Made by a program: the position numbers and the translations under genes. The notes under the pieces are model-generated. The model was not told the origin of the DNA. It was given only the letters and a program-made list of their open reading frames with translations, and did no database searches. DNA of 64,000 bases from Streptomyces griseiscabiei (GTDB lineage: Bacteria; Actinomycetota; Actinomycetes; Streptomycetales; Streptomycetaceae), in assembly GCF_020010925.1 (NCBI RefSeq), contig NZ_JAGJBZ010000003.1, positions 496,001-560,000 of the forward strand. The letters run 5' to 3'. Shown here piece after piece: positions 1-8,278 of this stretch (positions are counted from its first letter, which is position 1; every line of letters starts with the position of its first letter).

Positions 1-1664
1 TGGACGGTGGTGTGGGCGGCGCCGGCGTCGACCGTGCCGAGGAGGCGGCCCGTGCCGGTCTCGACGACCTGGACGGGGCGTCCGCCCTGGCCCCGGATGT
101 CGGCGAGGTCGGCGGCCCGTTCGCGGCGGGTCCAGTGCCAGGCCTTGGCTCGGCGGCGGAGCAGCTTCGCGGCCTCCAGCTGGGGCAGCAGGTCCTCGCA
201 GGCGGGGCCGAAGAGGGCGAGGTCCTCGTCCGTCAGGGGGTGTTCCGCGGCGGCGGCACAGAGATGGGGGGCGAGGACGTACGGGTTGTCGGGATCGAGG
301 ACGGTCGATTCCACCGGTTGGTCGAACAAGGCCTCCGGGTGGTGGACCAGGAAGGTGTCCAGCGGGTCGTCGCGGGCGACGAGGACGGCGAGGGCGCCCT
401 GGCCGGCGCGTCCGGCGCGGCCGGCCTGTTGCCAGAGGGAGGCGCGGGTGCCCGGGTAGCCGGCGATGAGGACGGCGTCCAGGCCGGAGATGTCGATGCC
501 GAGTTCGAGGGCGGTGGTGGCGGCGAGGCCGAGGAGTTCGCCGGAGTGGAGGGCGCGTTCGAGGGCGCGGCGTTCCTCGGGGAGGTAGCCGCCGCGGTAG
601 GCGGCGACGCGGCGGGCGAGGGAGCGGTCGACCTCCGCCAGGCGCTCCTGGGCGATCACGGAGATCAGTTCGGCGCCGCGCCGGGAGCGGACGAAGGCGA
701 CCGAGCGGACGCCCTGGACGGTCAGGTCGGTGAGCAGGTCGGCGGTCTCGGCGGTGGCCGTACGCCGTACGGGGGCGCCCTTCTCGCCGTGCAGTTCGGT
801 GAGCGGGGGCTCCCAGAGGGCGAACACCAGTTCACCACGGGGTGAGGCGTCGTCCGCGACCTCGGTGACCGGGACGCCGGTGAGGCGGCGGGCGGCGACC
901 GAGGGCTCGGCGGCGGTGGCGGAGGCGAGGAGGAAGACGGGTTCGGCGCCGTAGCGGGCGCAGAGGCGGCGCAGACGGCGCAGTACCTGGGCGACGTGGG
1001 AGCCGAAGACGCCGCGGTAGGTGTGGCACTCGTCGATGACGACGTACTTGAGGGCGCGCAGGAAGGAGGACCAGCGGGGGTGGGAGGGCAGGATCCCGAG
1101 GTGGAGCATGTCGGGGTTGGTGAGGACGTAGTTGGCGTACTGGCGGATCCACTCGCGTTCCTCGACGGGGGTGTCGCCGTCGTACACGGCCGGGCGTACG
1201 GCGTTTCCCAGAGGTTGTGAAAGTTCTTTCACGGAGCGGCGCTGGTCTGCCGCGAGGGCCTTGGTGGGGGCCAGGTAGAGGGTGGTCGCGCCACGGCCGT
1301 TGGGGGCCTCGGAGCCGTCCAGGAGGCGGGAGAGGACCGGGACGAGGTAGGCCAGCGACTTGCCGGAGGCGGTGCCGGTGGCGACGACGACCGACTCGCC
1401 GTCCAGCGCGTGCTCGGCGACGCGTGCCTGGTGGGCCCAGGGATGTTCGATTCCCGCGTGCTGCACGGCGGCGACCACTTCCGGTCGGATCCGGTCGGGC
1501 CAGACGGCATGGCGACCCGCGCGCGGGGGCACATGCTCCGTATGAGTGATGCGCGAAGCCCGGCTCGGGCCCGAGGCGAGCCGGTCCAGGACCGTGCCCG
1601 GCGAGGGGCTGGAGGCGGTGTCCGTCGGGGATCGATCGGATCGGTGATTCTTGGCCATCGGCAT
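1..1664 (-). CDS. DEAD/DEAH-box helicase (YprA/HrqA-like, DUF1998 type), C-terminus beyond the window
   Basis: Superfamily 2 ATP-dependent helicase, probably in DNA repair. The minus-strand frame is open from an ATG at 1664 (or 1658, since the protein begins MPMAKN) to the window edge, giving about 554 codons. Reading it gives a Walker A-like ATGTASGKS near residue 100, the motif Ia region APTKALAADQ, TNPDMLH, a DECH box (VVIDECHTYRG), motif III ASAT, and motif VI QQAGRAGR. That order is the YprA/HrqA type, in which the C-terminal DUF1998 zinc region would lie off the window. It is divergent from bldG with 158 bp between the starts, the arrangement seen at the Streptomyces bldG locus. The missing C-terminus is only a window-edge effect. 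Confidence 0.9.
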   Translation of the reverse strand, partial: MPMAKNHRSDRSPTDTASSPSPGTVLDRLASGPSRASRITHTEHVPPRAGRHAVWPDRIRPEVVAAVQHAGIEHPWAHQARVAEHALDGESVVVATGTASGKSLAYLVPVLSRLLDGSEAPNGRGATTLYLAPTKALAADQRRSVKELSQPLGNAVRPAVYDGDTPVEEREWIRQYANYVLTNPDMLHLGILPSHPRWSSFLRALKYVVIDECHTYRGVFGSHVAQVLRRLRRLCARYGAEPVFLLASATAAEPSVAARRLTGVPVTEVADDASPRGELVFALWEPPLTELHGEKGAPVRRTATAETADLLTDLTVQGVRSVAFVRSRRGAELISVIAQERLAEVDRSLARRVAAYRGGYLPEERRALERALHSGELLGLAATTALELGIDISGLDAVLIAGYPGTRASLWQQAGRAGRAGQGALAVLVARDDPLDTFLVHHPEALFDQPVESTVLDPDNPYVLAPHLCAAAAEHPLTDEDLALFGPACEDLLPQLEAAKLLRRRAKAWHWTRRERAADLADIRGQGGRPVQVVETGTGRLLGTVDAGAAHTTV

Positions 1665-1822
1665 CGAGTGTGTCACCGGCGTGACGGACAATGGAGCCAA
1701 GGCGTCGTGCACGCCTGCCGGTAAGTGATTGAATGCCATCGCGGCTGGCGAACCGTCCCGGGGGCTTTCAAGCCGAGGTGTCCCGAGGGGCGAACGCTCG
1801 ATAGCAAGGTGCTGGAGGATCC

Positions 1823-2164
1823 GTGGACCTGTCCCTGTCGACCCGTACCGTCGGCGATCGTACGGTCGTCGAGGTCGGTGGCGAAATCGACGTTTATACC
1901 GCGCCCAAGCTGCGTGAGCAGCTGGTCGAGCTGGTCAACGACGGGAGTTTCCACCTCGTCGTCGACATGGAGGGCGTCGACTTCCTCGACTCCACCGGGC
2001 TCGGCGTGTTGGTGGGCGGACTGAAGCGCGTACGGGCCCATGAGGGCTCGCTGCGTCTGGTGTGCAACCAGGAGCGGATTTTGAAGATCTTCCGCATCAC
2101 CGGTCTGACCAAGGTGTTCCCGATTCACACCTCGGTCGACGAAGCGGTGGCTGCCACCGACTGA
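1823..2164 (+). CDS. bldG: Anti-sigma factor antagonist BldG (STAS domain)
   Basis: Single-domain STAS protein of 113 aa, related to SpoIIAA/RsbV, which binds partner anti-sigma factors when unphosphorylated and is needed for aerial hyphae and antibiotic production in Streptomyces. The phosphoacceptor motif [10 protein letters not shown] places the conserved serine at residue 57, matching the known BldG site. The start is a GTG preceded by GGAGG four bases upstream, a short but usable spacing. The next gene, 108 bp downstream, encodes a kinase-fold anti-sigma factor, as in other streptomycetes. The 158 bp upstream of it is shared with the divergent helicase and should hold the bldG promoters. 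I do not pick them out with confidence. Confidence 0.95.
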   Translation: MDLSLSTRTVGDRTVVEVGGEIDVYTAPKLREQLVELVNDGSFHLVVDMEGVDFLDSTGLGVLVGGLKRVRAHEGSLRLVCNQERILKIFRITGLTKVFPIHTSVDEAVAATD

Positions 2165-2272
2165 TCGTGCCCGCCCGGGCCCGGCGCCCGGAACGGCAAG
2201 AGACAAGTGAGGGGGGACCGGGCCCGACGGCCCGGCCCTTCGACAGCACGCCCGTAGTTCCGAGGGGGATGC

Positions 2273-2704
2273 ATGGCCACCGTTGAACTCCGCTTCAGCG
2301 CGCTGCCCGAGCACGTCAGGACCGCCCGACTGGTGGCGGCAGCGGTGGCGCGCAGGGCCGGAGTGGACGAGGCCGTCCTCGACGAGGTCAGGTTGGCCGT
2401 CGGCGAGGCGTGCACCCGTGCCGTCGGACTGCATCAGAGCAGCGGCATCTCGGCACCGGTGCGGGTGTCGCTGATCGAGGAGGAGAAGCAGTTCTCCATC
2501 GAGGTCGGTGACGAGGCGCCGCACGCCGTGCCCGGTGACGGGTCGTCGGGTGCCGGTGGCGCGGACGCCGAGATCGAGGAGGACGACATGGGCCTCGCGG
2601 TCATCAGCGGCCTCGTCGACGACGTCGAGGTCTCGGCCGGGGAGAACGGCGGACTGATCCGTATGACCTGGCCGACGACACCGTCGGTCGCGGTCCTGCC
2701 CTGA
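2273..2704 (+). CDS. Anti-sigma factor / HATPase_c protein paired with BldG
   Basis: 143-aa GHKL-fold protein of the RsbW/SpoIIAB family, expected to bind a sigma factor and be countered by BldG. Visible family features are an N-terminal strand-helix region, the N-box-like LAVGEACTRAV around residues 41-51, and a G-box-like stretch with EEDDMGLAVISGLVD near residues 103-117. The start ATG follows a GAGGGGG ribosome-binding site. It lies 108 bp after bldG and corresponds to the gene co-transcribed with bldG in S. coelicolor. A strong hairpin terminator follows at 2776-2810. The N-box is a weak match to the catalytic consensus, so kinase activity is inferred rather than shown. Confidence 0.85.
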   Translation: MATVELRFSALPEHVRTARLVAAAVARRAGVDEAVLDEVRLAVGEACTRAVGLHQSSGISAPVRVSLIEEEKQFSIEVGDEAPHAVPGDGSSGAGGADAEIEEDDMGLAVISGLVDDVEVSAGENGGLIRMTWPTTPSVAVLP

Positions 2705-2775
2705 TCGTCTCCGTCCTGATCGTCTCCGTCCCGATCTTCTCAACTTCATGTAGTACCGCTCCACGTAGTACCGCG

Positions 2776-2810
2776 AGGGCCCTGCTGAGCAGGGCCCTTC
2801 GTGTTTTCTC
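2776..2810 (+). terminator. Rho-independent-like terminator after the bldG operon
   Basis: A near-perfect GC stem, AGGGCCCTG with CAGGGCCCT, around a five-base loop, followed by TTCGTGTTTT. It sits 72 bp after the anti-sigma stop codon and before the AT-rich leader of hppA. Confidence 0.75.
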
Positions 2811-2849
2811 GGCAGCTATTCCGATCACCGTTCATCGGAACACCGGAAT

Positions 2850-2879
2850 TCGTGAAGGAATTCACGATCATTCACGTGA
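2850..2879. promoter_or_regulatory. Palindromic operator-like sites in the AT-rich hppA leader
   Basis: The 250 bp before hppA is far more AT-rich than its surroundings. It carries an inverted repeat TCGTGAA-ggaa-TTCACGA (2850-2867), immediately followed by the perfect palindrome TCACGTGA (2872-2879). The shared TTCACG half-site suggests one regulator binding two adjacent sites. The regulator is unknown. Confidence 0.4.
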
Positions 2880-3060
2880 TAATTGATCAAGTGTCAATGC
2901 CTTTGAGGCGTTACTTCTTTCGAGTAGCGTGGACGGGCGCGGATCATTTGCTGAAGAGCATGTGAAGGCCAATTCCGTTTCCCGCGCACTGTTTTGATCA
3001 GGTGCACCTCCCTACAATCCGTCCACATCTTGAGCTCAGCCCAAGCGTCAAGGAGGACGA

Positions 3061-5466
3061 ATGGCGGGGCTTTCTACCCCTCAAAGTTTTGACCACACCG
3101 CGAACTTCGCAGCCGCGGTACTGACCGACGACAACCGGATCATCGTCATGCTCATCGGCGTCGTGGCCCTGGCCGCGCTCGCCGTCGCCGGGGTCCTGGT
3201 GCGCCAGGTGCTCGCGGCGGGCGAGGGCACCGACAGCATGAAGAAGATCGCGACGGCCATCCAGGAAGGCGCCAACGCCTATCTGGCACGGCAGTTGCGC
3301 ACGCTCGGCGTATTCGCCGTCGTCGTGTTCTTCCTGCTCATGCTGCTTCCCGCCGACGACTGGAATCAGCGCGCCGGACGATCGGTGTTCTTCTTGATCG
3401 GCGCGGCGTTCTCGGCGGCCACCGGCTATATCGGTATGTGGCTCGCCGTGCGCAGCAATGTGCGCGTCGCCGCGGCGGCCCGGGAAGCGACACCGGCGGA
3501 AGGCGAGCCGGAAAAGGATCTCACCGCCGTCTCGCACAAGGCGATGAAGATCGCATTTCGCACCGGCGGCGTCGTCGGCATGTTCACGGTGGGGCTCGGC
3601 CTTCTCGGCGCGTCCTGCGTGGTCCTCGTCTACGCGGCCGACGCGCCGAAGGTGCTGGAGGGCTTCGGCCTCGGGGCCGCGCTCATCGCCATGTTCATGC
3701 GAGTCGGCGGCGGCATCTTCACCAAGGCCGCCGACGTCGGCGCCGACCTGGTCGGCAAGGTCGAGCAGGGCATCCCGGAGGACGACCCGCGCAATGCCGC
3801 GACCATCGCCGACAACGTGGGCGACAACGTCGGCGACTGCGCCGGCATGGCGGCCGACCTCTTCGAGTCGTACGCCGTGACGCTCGTCGCCGCGCTGATC
3901 CTCGGCAAGGCGGCGTTCGGCGACTCCGGGCTCGCGTTCCCGCTGATCGTGCCCGCGATCGGTGTGCTCACCGCGATGATCGGCATCTTCGCGGTGGCCC
4001 CCCGCCGCACCGACCGCAGCGGTATGTCGGCCATCAACCGCGGCTTCTTCATCTCCGCGGTGATCTCGCTGGTGCTCGTCGCCATCGCCGTCTACGCCTA
4101 CCTGCCGTCCTCGTACGCCGACCTCGAAGGCGTCACGGACACGGCGATCGCGGGCCACGACGGCGACCCGCGGGTCCTCGCGGTCCTCGCGGTGGCCATC
4201 GGCATCCTGCTCGCGGCGCTGATCCAGCAGTTGACCGGCTACTTCACCGAGACCACCCGGCGTCCCGTGAAGGACATCGGCAAGAGTTCGCTGACCGGCG
4301 CGGCCACCGTCGTCCTCGCCGGTATCTCCATCGGTCTCGAATCGGCCGTCTACACCGCCCTGTTGATCGGCCTCGGCGTGTACGGGGCGTTCCTGCTCGG
4401 CGGTACGTCGATCATGCTGGCGCTGTTCGCGGTGGCGCTGGCCGGTACCGGTCTGCTCACCACGGTCGGTGTCATCGTCGCCATGGACACCTTCGGGCCG
4501 GTCTCCGACAACGCGCAGGGCATCGCCGAGATGTCCGGTGACGTCGAGGGCGCCGGCGCGCAGGTGCTCACCGACCTGGACGCCGTCGGCAACACCACCA
4601 AGGCCATCACCAAGGGCATCGCCATCGCCACGGCCGTCCTCGCCGCCGCCGCGCTCTTCGGCTCGTACCGGGACGCGATCCTCACGGCCGCGAACGACGT
4701 CGGGGAGAAGGTCTCCGGTGAAGGCGCGCCCATGAACCTGATGATGGACATCTCGCAGCCCAACAACCTGGTCGGGCTCGTCGCGGGCGCCGCGGTCGTC
4801 TTCCTCTTCTCGGGGCTGGCGATCAACGCGGTCGCGCGGTCGGCCGGTTCGGTGGTCTACGAGGTGCGGCGGCAGTTCCGTGAGCGGCCCGGGATCATGG
4901 ACTACACCGAACAGCCGGAGTACGGCCGGGTCGTCGACATCTGCACCAAGGACGCCCTGCGGGAGCTGGCCACGCCCGGCCTGCTCGCCGTCATGGCGCC
5001 CATCGCGATCGGGTTCACGCTCGGGGTCGGCGCGCTCGGCGCGTATCTCGCCGGCGCGATCGGGACGGGGACGCTGATGGCGGTGTTCCTCGCCAACTCC
5101 GGTGGCGCGTGGGACAACGCGAAGAAGCTCGTCGAGGACGGCCATCACGGGGGCAAGGGCAGCGAGGCCCATGCCGCGACCGTCATCGGCGACACCGTCG
5201 GCGACCCGTTCAAGGACACGGCGGGACCGGCCATCAACCCGCTGCTGAAGGTGATGAACCTCGTCGCGCTGCTCATCGCGCCCGCGGTCGTCCAGTTCAG
5301 CTACGGCGAGGACAAGAGCGTCGCCCTGCGCGTCGCCATCGCGGTGGCCTCGATCGCCGTGATCGTCGTGGCGGTGTACGTGTCCAAGCGGCGCGGGATC
5401 GCCGTGGGTGACGAAGGCAACTCCGAGCGGGTGGCCAAGTCGGCGGATCCAGCGGTGGTTTCGTAG
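3061..5466 (+). CDS. hppA: K+-insensitive, proton-pumping membrane pyrophosphatase
   Basis: 801-aa integral membrane pyrophosphatase that couples PPi hydrolysis to proton export. The substrate loop DVGADLVGKVE lies near residues 225-235, followed by DDPRNAATIADNVGDNVGDCAGM, and the C-terminal half has GDTVGDPFKDTAGP. The ion-specificity motif reads GNTTKA with lysine at about residue 514. Known K+-dependent enzymes have alanine there, so this is the K+-independent type. About 16 hydrophobic segments are visible. The ATG follows AAGGAGGA with ideal spacing. Length matches actinobacterial homologues. It is monocistronic, framed by the 2776 terminator and the hairpin at 5502-5549. Confidence 0.95.
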   Translation: MAGLSTPQSFDHTANFAAAVLTDDNRIIVMLIGVVALAALAVAGVLVRQVLAAGEGTDSMKKIATAIQEGANAYLARQLRTLGVFAVVVFFLLMLLPADDWNQRAGRSVFFLIGAAFSAATGYIGMWLAVRSNVRVAAAAREATPAEGEPEKDLTAVSHKAMKIAFRTGGVVGMFTVGLGLLGASCVVLVYAADAPKVLEGFGLGAALIAMFMRVGGGIFTKAADVGADLVGKVEQGIPEDDPRNAATIADNVGDNVGDCAGMAADLFESYAVTLVAALILGKAAFGDSGLAFPLIVPAIGVLTAMIGIFAVAPRRTDRSGMSAINRGFFISAVISLVLVAIAVYAYLPSSYADLEGVTDTAIAGHDGDPRVLAVLAVAIGILLAALIQQLTGYFTETTRRPVKDIGKSSLTGAATVVLAGISIGLESAVYTALLIGLGVYGAFLLGGTSIMLALFAVALAGTGLLTTVGVIVAMDTFGPVSDNAQGIAEMSGDVEGAGAQVLTDLDAVGNTTKAITKGIAIATAVLAAAALFGSYRDAILTAANDVGEKVSGEGAPMNLMMDISQPNNLVGLVAGAAVVFLFSGLAINAVARSAGSVVYEVRRQFRERPGIMDYTEQPEYGRVVDICTKDALRELATPGLLAVMAPIAIGFTLGVGALGAYLAGAIGTGTLMAVFLANSGGAWDNAKKLVEDGHHGGKGSEAHAATVIGDTVGDPFKDTAGPAINPLLKVMNLVALLIAPAVVQFSYGEDKSVALRVAIAVASIAVIVVAVYVSKRRGIAVGDEGNSERVAKSADPAVVS

Positions 5467-5501
5467 ACGGTCTTACGACCGGGCCTGCGAGGGTCCTGTT
5501 C

Positions 5502-5549
5502 AAGGGGCGGGCGGGCGGCGCGTGTTGACGCGCCGGCCGCCCGCCCTTG
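5502..5549 (+). terminator. Terminator hairpin after hppA
   Basis: Long GC-rich inverted repeat (arm beginning AAGGGGCGGGCGG, matching arm ending CCGCCCGCCCTT) 36 bp after the hppA stop codon. There is no clear T-run, which is common for streptomycete terminators. Confidence 0.65.
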
Positions 5550-5689
5550 TCCGTGCCCGCGGTCTCCGTGAGCCTTCTCTCTCTTGGTGCAAACGGTTAC
5601 AAAAGGTGCACGGGGGGTGCTCGGCACACAGGTGGCTCCCATTCGGCGTGTATGTTCCGGGGCCGAGAGCCATGGAAGGGACCAATCCG

Positions 5690-6283
5690 GTGAACAAGAA
5701 GCTCGCGGCCGCACTGTCCGGCGGTGCGGTACTGGTGATGGCGCTGTCCGGCTGCGGCGGCGACGACGAGACGAACGACAAGCTGAACTCCTGGGCCAAG
5801 GAGGTCTGCGACTCCGTACAGCCGCAGATCAAGAAGATCGCGGCGGCCAACGCCTCGATCCAGAAGGAGACCTCGGACGACAGCGCACCGGCGGACGTGC
5901 AGAAGGCCGACTCCCAGGGCTTCCAGGACATCTCCGACGCCTACAAGGCGATGGCGACGGCCATTCAGCAGGCCGGTGCGCCGGACGTCGAGGACGGCGC
6001 GAAGAAGCAGAAGGCCGCGGTCGCCGAGCTGAACCAGCTGTCCACGGCGTACGGGGAGCTGAAGAAGAAGTCGGACGCGCTCAACACGAAGGACCAGGCG
6101 AAGTTCGCGGACGGGCTCGAAGGGGTCGCGACCGAGCTGGAGAAGCTGAGCAAGACCGGGAGCGACGCGCTCAAGGAGCTGGAGAAGGGGGAGGTCGGGC
6201 AGGCGATGGCCGAGCAGCAGAGCTGCAAGTCGGCGACGACCTCCGGGGCGGCTTCGGCGCCCGCCGTGCCCACGGGGAGCTGA
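5690..6283 (+). CDS. Small secreted lipoprotein, alanine/lysine-rich
   Basis: 197 aa. The N-terminus MNKKLAAALSGGAVLVMALS is a short signal peptide ending in the lipobox LSGC, so the mature protein should be lipid-anchored at Cys22 outside the membrane. The rest is hydrophilic and predicted helical (KKIAAANASIQKE, ELEKLSKTGSDALKELEKG), resembling small coiled-coil lipoproteins of unknown role. I chose GTG 5690 because GGAAGGGA lies 9-16 bases upstream; an ATG at 5672 is in frame but lacks a ribosome-binding site. It stands alone between two hairpins. Function unknown. Confidence 0.75.
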   Translation: MNKKLAAALSGGAVLVMALSGCGGDDETNDKLNSWAKEVCDSVQPQIKKIAAANASIQKETSDDSAPADVQKADSQGFQDISDAYKAMATAIQQAGAPDVEDGAKKQKAAVAELNQLSTAYGELKKKSDALNTKDQAKFADGLEGVATELEKLSKTGSDALKELEKGEVGQAMAEQQSCKSATTSGAASAPAVPTGS

Positions 6284-6299
6284 GCGGGGCGGGTTCCGC

Positions 6300-6329
6300 G
6301 GCGCGGCGGCCACGAGGTGCCGCCGCGCC
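6300..6329 (+). terminator. Terminator hairpin after the lipoprotein gene
   Basis: Perfect 11-bp stem GGCGCGGCGGC / GCCGCCGCGCC with an 8-base loop, 16 bp after the stop codon. It has no T-tract. Confidence 0.6.
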
Positions 6330-6334
6330 CGCCT

Positions 6335-6385
6335 GTGCCACCCGTGCCCACCCGTGCCACCTGCGCCCACCCGTGCCCGCCCGTG
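6335..6385. repeat. Degenerate 10-bp tandem repeat (CCCACCCGTG)
   Basis: About five imperfect copies of a CCCACCCGTG-type unit follow directly after the hairpin and end about 90 bp before the methyltransferase gene. No role is evident. It looks like slippage-generated intergenic DNA. Confidence 0.6.
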
Positions 6386-6474
6386 ACGCCCCTGGCGGCA
6401 CGACCGCCCGCGGCCACGGCGAGAGCGCCGTCCGCGACTGAGCCGGGGCGTGCCGCGCGACTACGCTGAGCGTC

Positions 6475-8007
6475 GTGAGTAACTCCAAGCTGTCGTCCCT
6501 GCCCTCCACCGACCGGACCGATGTCGCCGTGCGGCTTCGCGAGGCGCTGCTCGGTGCCGACTTCACCGCTGACGGGCTGCTCGAACTGCTCGGCGCCTCC
6601 GCGTACGCGGCCCTCGCGCGCAGTGAGGTCGTGCCTGCGTTGAGAGCGACCCGGGGCGACACCGCGCTGGAGGCGCTCGTGCGGCTGTTCCTGTTGCAGG
6701 AGCCGGTCGTCCGCGCGCGCGTGGACGACGTGCTGCCCGTGGACGCGTGTGTCGAGAGCGGCTGGCTCGTGCGCGTCGGTGACGGCGGGGACGAGATCGC
6801 CGCCGCCGTCGACGTACGGCCCTACGGCGGGCCCGCCGGCGAGGACTGGTTCATCGTGTCCGACCTGGGGTGCGCGGTCGGTGGGGCCGGGGGGATCGGG
6901 AGCCGGGACGAGGGTGTCGTGCTCGGGGTCGGCGGGGCGTCCACGACGCTGGCCGGGATCACCGTGCGCACGCCCGTCGCCGCCGCGCTCGACCTCGGCA
7001 CCGGCTCCGGTATCCAGGCGCTGCACGCCGCCCAGCACGCCACGCGCGTGACCGCGACCGACCTCAACCCGCGCGCGCTGCACATCACGGCGCTCACGCT
7101 GGCGCTCTCCGGCGCCCCGGCGGCCGAGCTGCGCGAGGGCTCGCTCTTCGAGCCGATTCGGGCGGACGAGACGTACGACCTGATTGTGTCCAACCCGCCG
7201 TTCGTGATCTCGCCCGGGGCCCGGCTGACGTACCGCGACGGCGGGATGGCCGGGGACGAACTCTGCCAAACGCTTGTTCAGCAGGCGGGGGAGCGGCTCA
7301 ACGAGGGCGGGTTCGCGCAGTTCCTCGCCAACTGGCAGCACGTGGAGGGCGAGGACTGGCAGGAGCGGCTCAGGTCGTGGGTGCCGCGCGGCTGCGACGC
7401 GTGGATCGTGCAGCGGGAGGTCCAGGACGTCACCCAGTACGCCGAGTTGTGGCTGCGGGACGCGGGCGACCACCGCGGTGACGTGGCCGAGTACCAGGCG
7501 CGGTACGACGCCTGGCTCGACGAGTTCGAGGCGCGCAAGGTCAAGGGCGTCGGGTTCGGGTGGATCACGCTGCGCAGGTCGGCCGCCGCGGACTCCGCGC
7601 CCTCGGTCACCGTCGAGGAGTGGCCGCATCCGGTCGAACAACCGCTCGGCGAGGCCGTGCGGCGGCACTTCGCGCGCGTCGACTACCTGCGGGCGAACGA
7701 CGACGCGGCGCTGCTCGCGGCGCACTTCCGGCTCACCGCCGAGGTCGTGCAGGAGCAGGTCGGACTGCCCGGCGCCGAGGACCCCGAGCATGTGGTGCTG
7801 CGTCAGAACCGGGGCATGCGCCGGGCCGCGAAGGTGGACACGGTCGGCGCGGGATTCGCCGGTGTGTGCGACGGCACGCTCAGCGCGGGGCGGATTCTGG
7901 ACGCCATCGCCCAACTCGTCGGCGAGGACCCCGTGGCGCTGCGCGACCGTACGCCGGTCCAGATCCGGCTCCTCGTCGAGCAGGGGTTCCTCGAACCGGC
8001 TCCGTGA
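6475..8007 (+). CDS. Class I SAM-dependent methyltransferase, N5-glutamine-type, with extra N- and C-terminal domains
   Basis: 510 aa. Residues about 1-150 form a helical N-terminal domain. Residues 150-330 hold a Rossmann methyltransferase with motif I LDLGTGSGIQAL and the catalytic NPPF at about 240-243. The NPPF tetrapeptide is typical of enzymes that methylate amide or exocyclic amino nitrogens (HemK/PrmC, RsmC). The C-terminal 150 residues resemble the winged-helix-like extension of the actinobacterial family. The GTG start is the first plausible one after the repeat region. It is not adjacent to prfA, so a PrmC role is unlikely. Substrate unknown. Confidence 0.8.
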   Translation: MSNSKLSSLPSTDRTDVAVRLREALLGADFTADGLLELLGASAYAALARSEVVPALRATRGDTALEALVRLFLLQEPVVRARVDDVLPVDACVESGWLVRVGDGGDEIAAAVDVRPYGGPAGEDWFIVSDLGCAVGGAGGIGSRDEGVVLGVGGASTTLAGITVRTPVAAALDLGTGSGIQALHAAQHATRVTATDLNPRALHITALTLALSGAPAAELREGSLFEPIRADETYDLIVSNPPFVISPGARLTYRDGGMAGDELCQTLVQQAGERLNEGGFAQFLANWQHVEGEDWQERLRSWVPRGCDAWIVQREVQDVTQYAELWLRDAGDHRGDVAEYQARYDAWLDEFEARKVKGVGFGWITLRRSAAADSAPSVTVEEWPHPVEQPLGEAVRRHFARVDYLRANDDAALLAAHFRLTAEVVQEQVGLPGAEDPEHVVLRQNRGMRRAAKVDTVGAGFAGVCDGTLSAGRILDAIAQLVGEDPVALRDRTPVQIRLLVEQGFLEPAP

Positions 8008-8278
8008 GCCACCGGACCGCGTCCGGCCCGGCCCTGACTCCTCTCGTGCCGGGTGACGATTTCCGTACCGTCCGATGACCGTATCGGTACCCCGCGAGGC
8101 GCCCGTTCCCGTGACGGGCGGGGCGGGTTCGTGCCCCTGTGGCTCATGCGTCTCCTCTGTCTGGATTGGTCCGTAAAAGGGCTCCTGTCAGTGGTGCGTG
8201 CGAAGCTATTTTCAAGAGACGGATCCGACGTGTCCTCGGGGGAGGCACGCGCTGTCTCTGGGGGATCGGGGGGTCGCG

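Noticed and set aside
2998..5172. A 724-codon minus-strand open frame
   Set aside because: Exact shadow of the membrane pyrophosphatase gene, rich in His/Arg/Asp/Gly with no domain.
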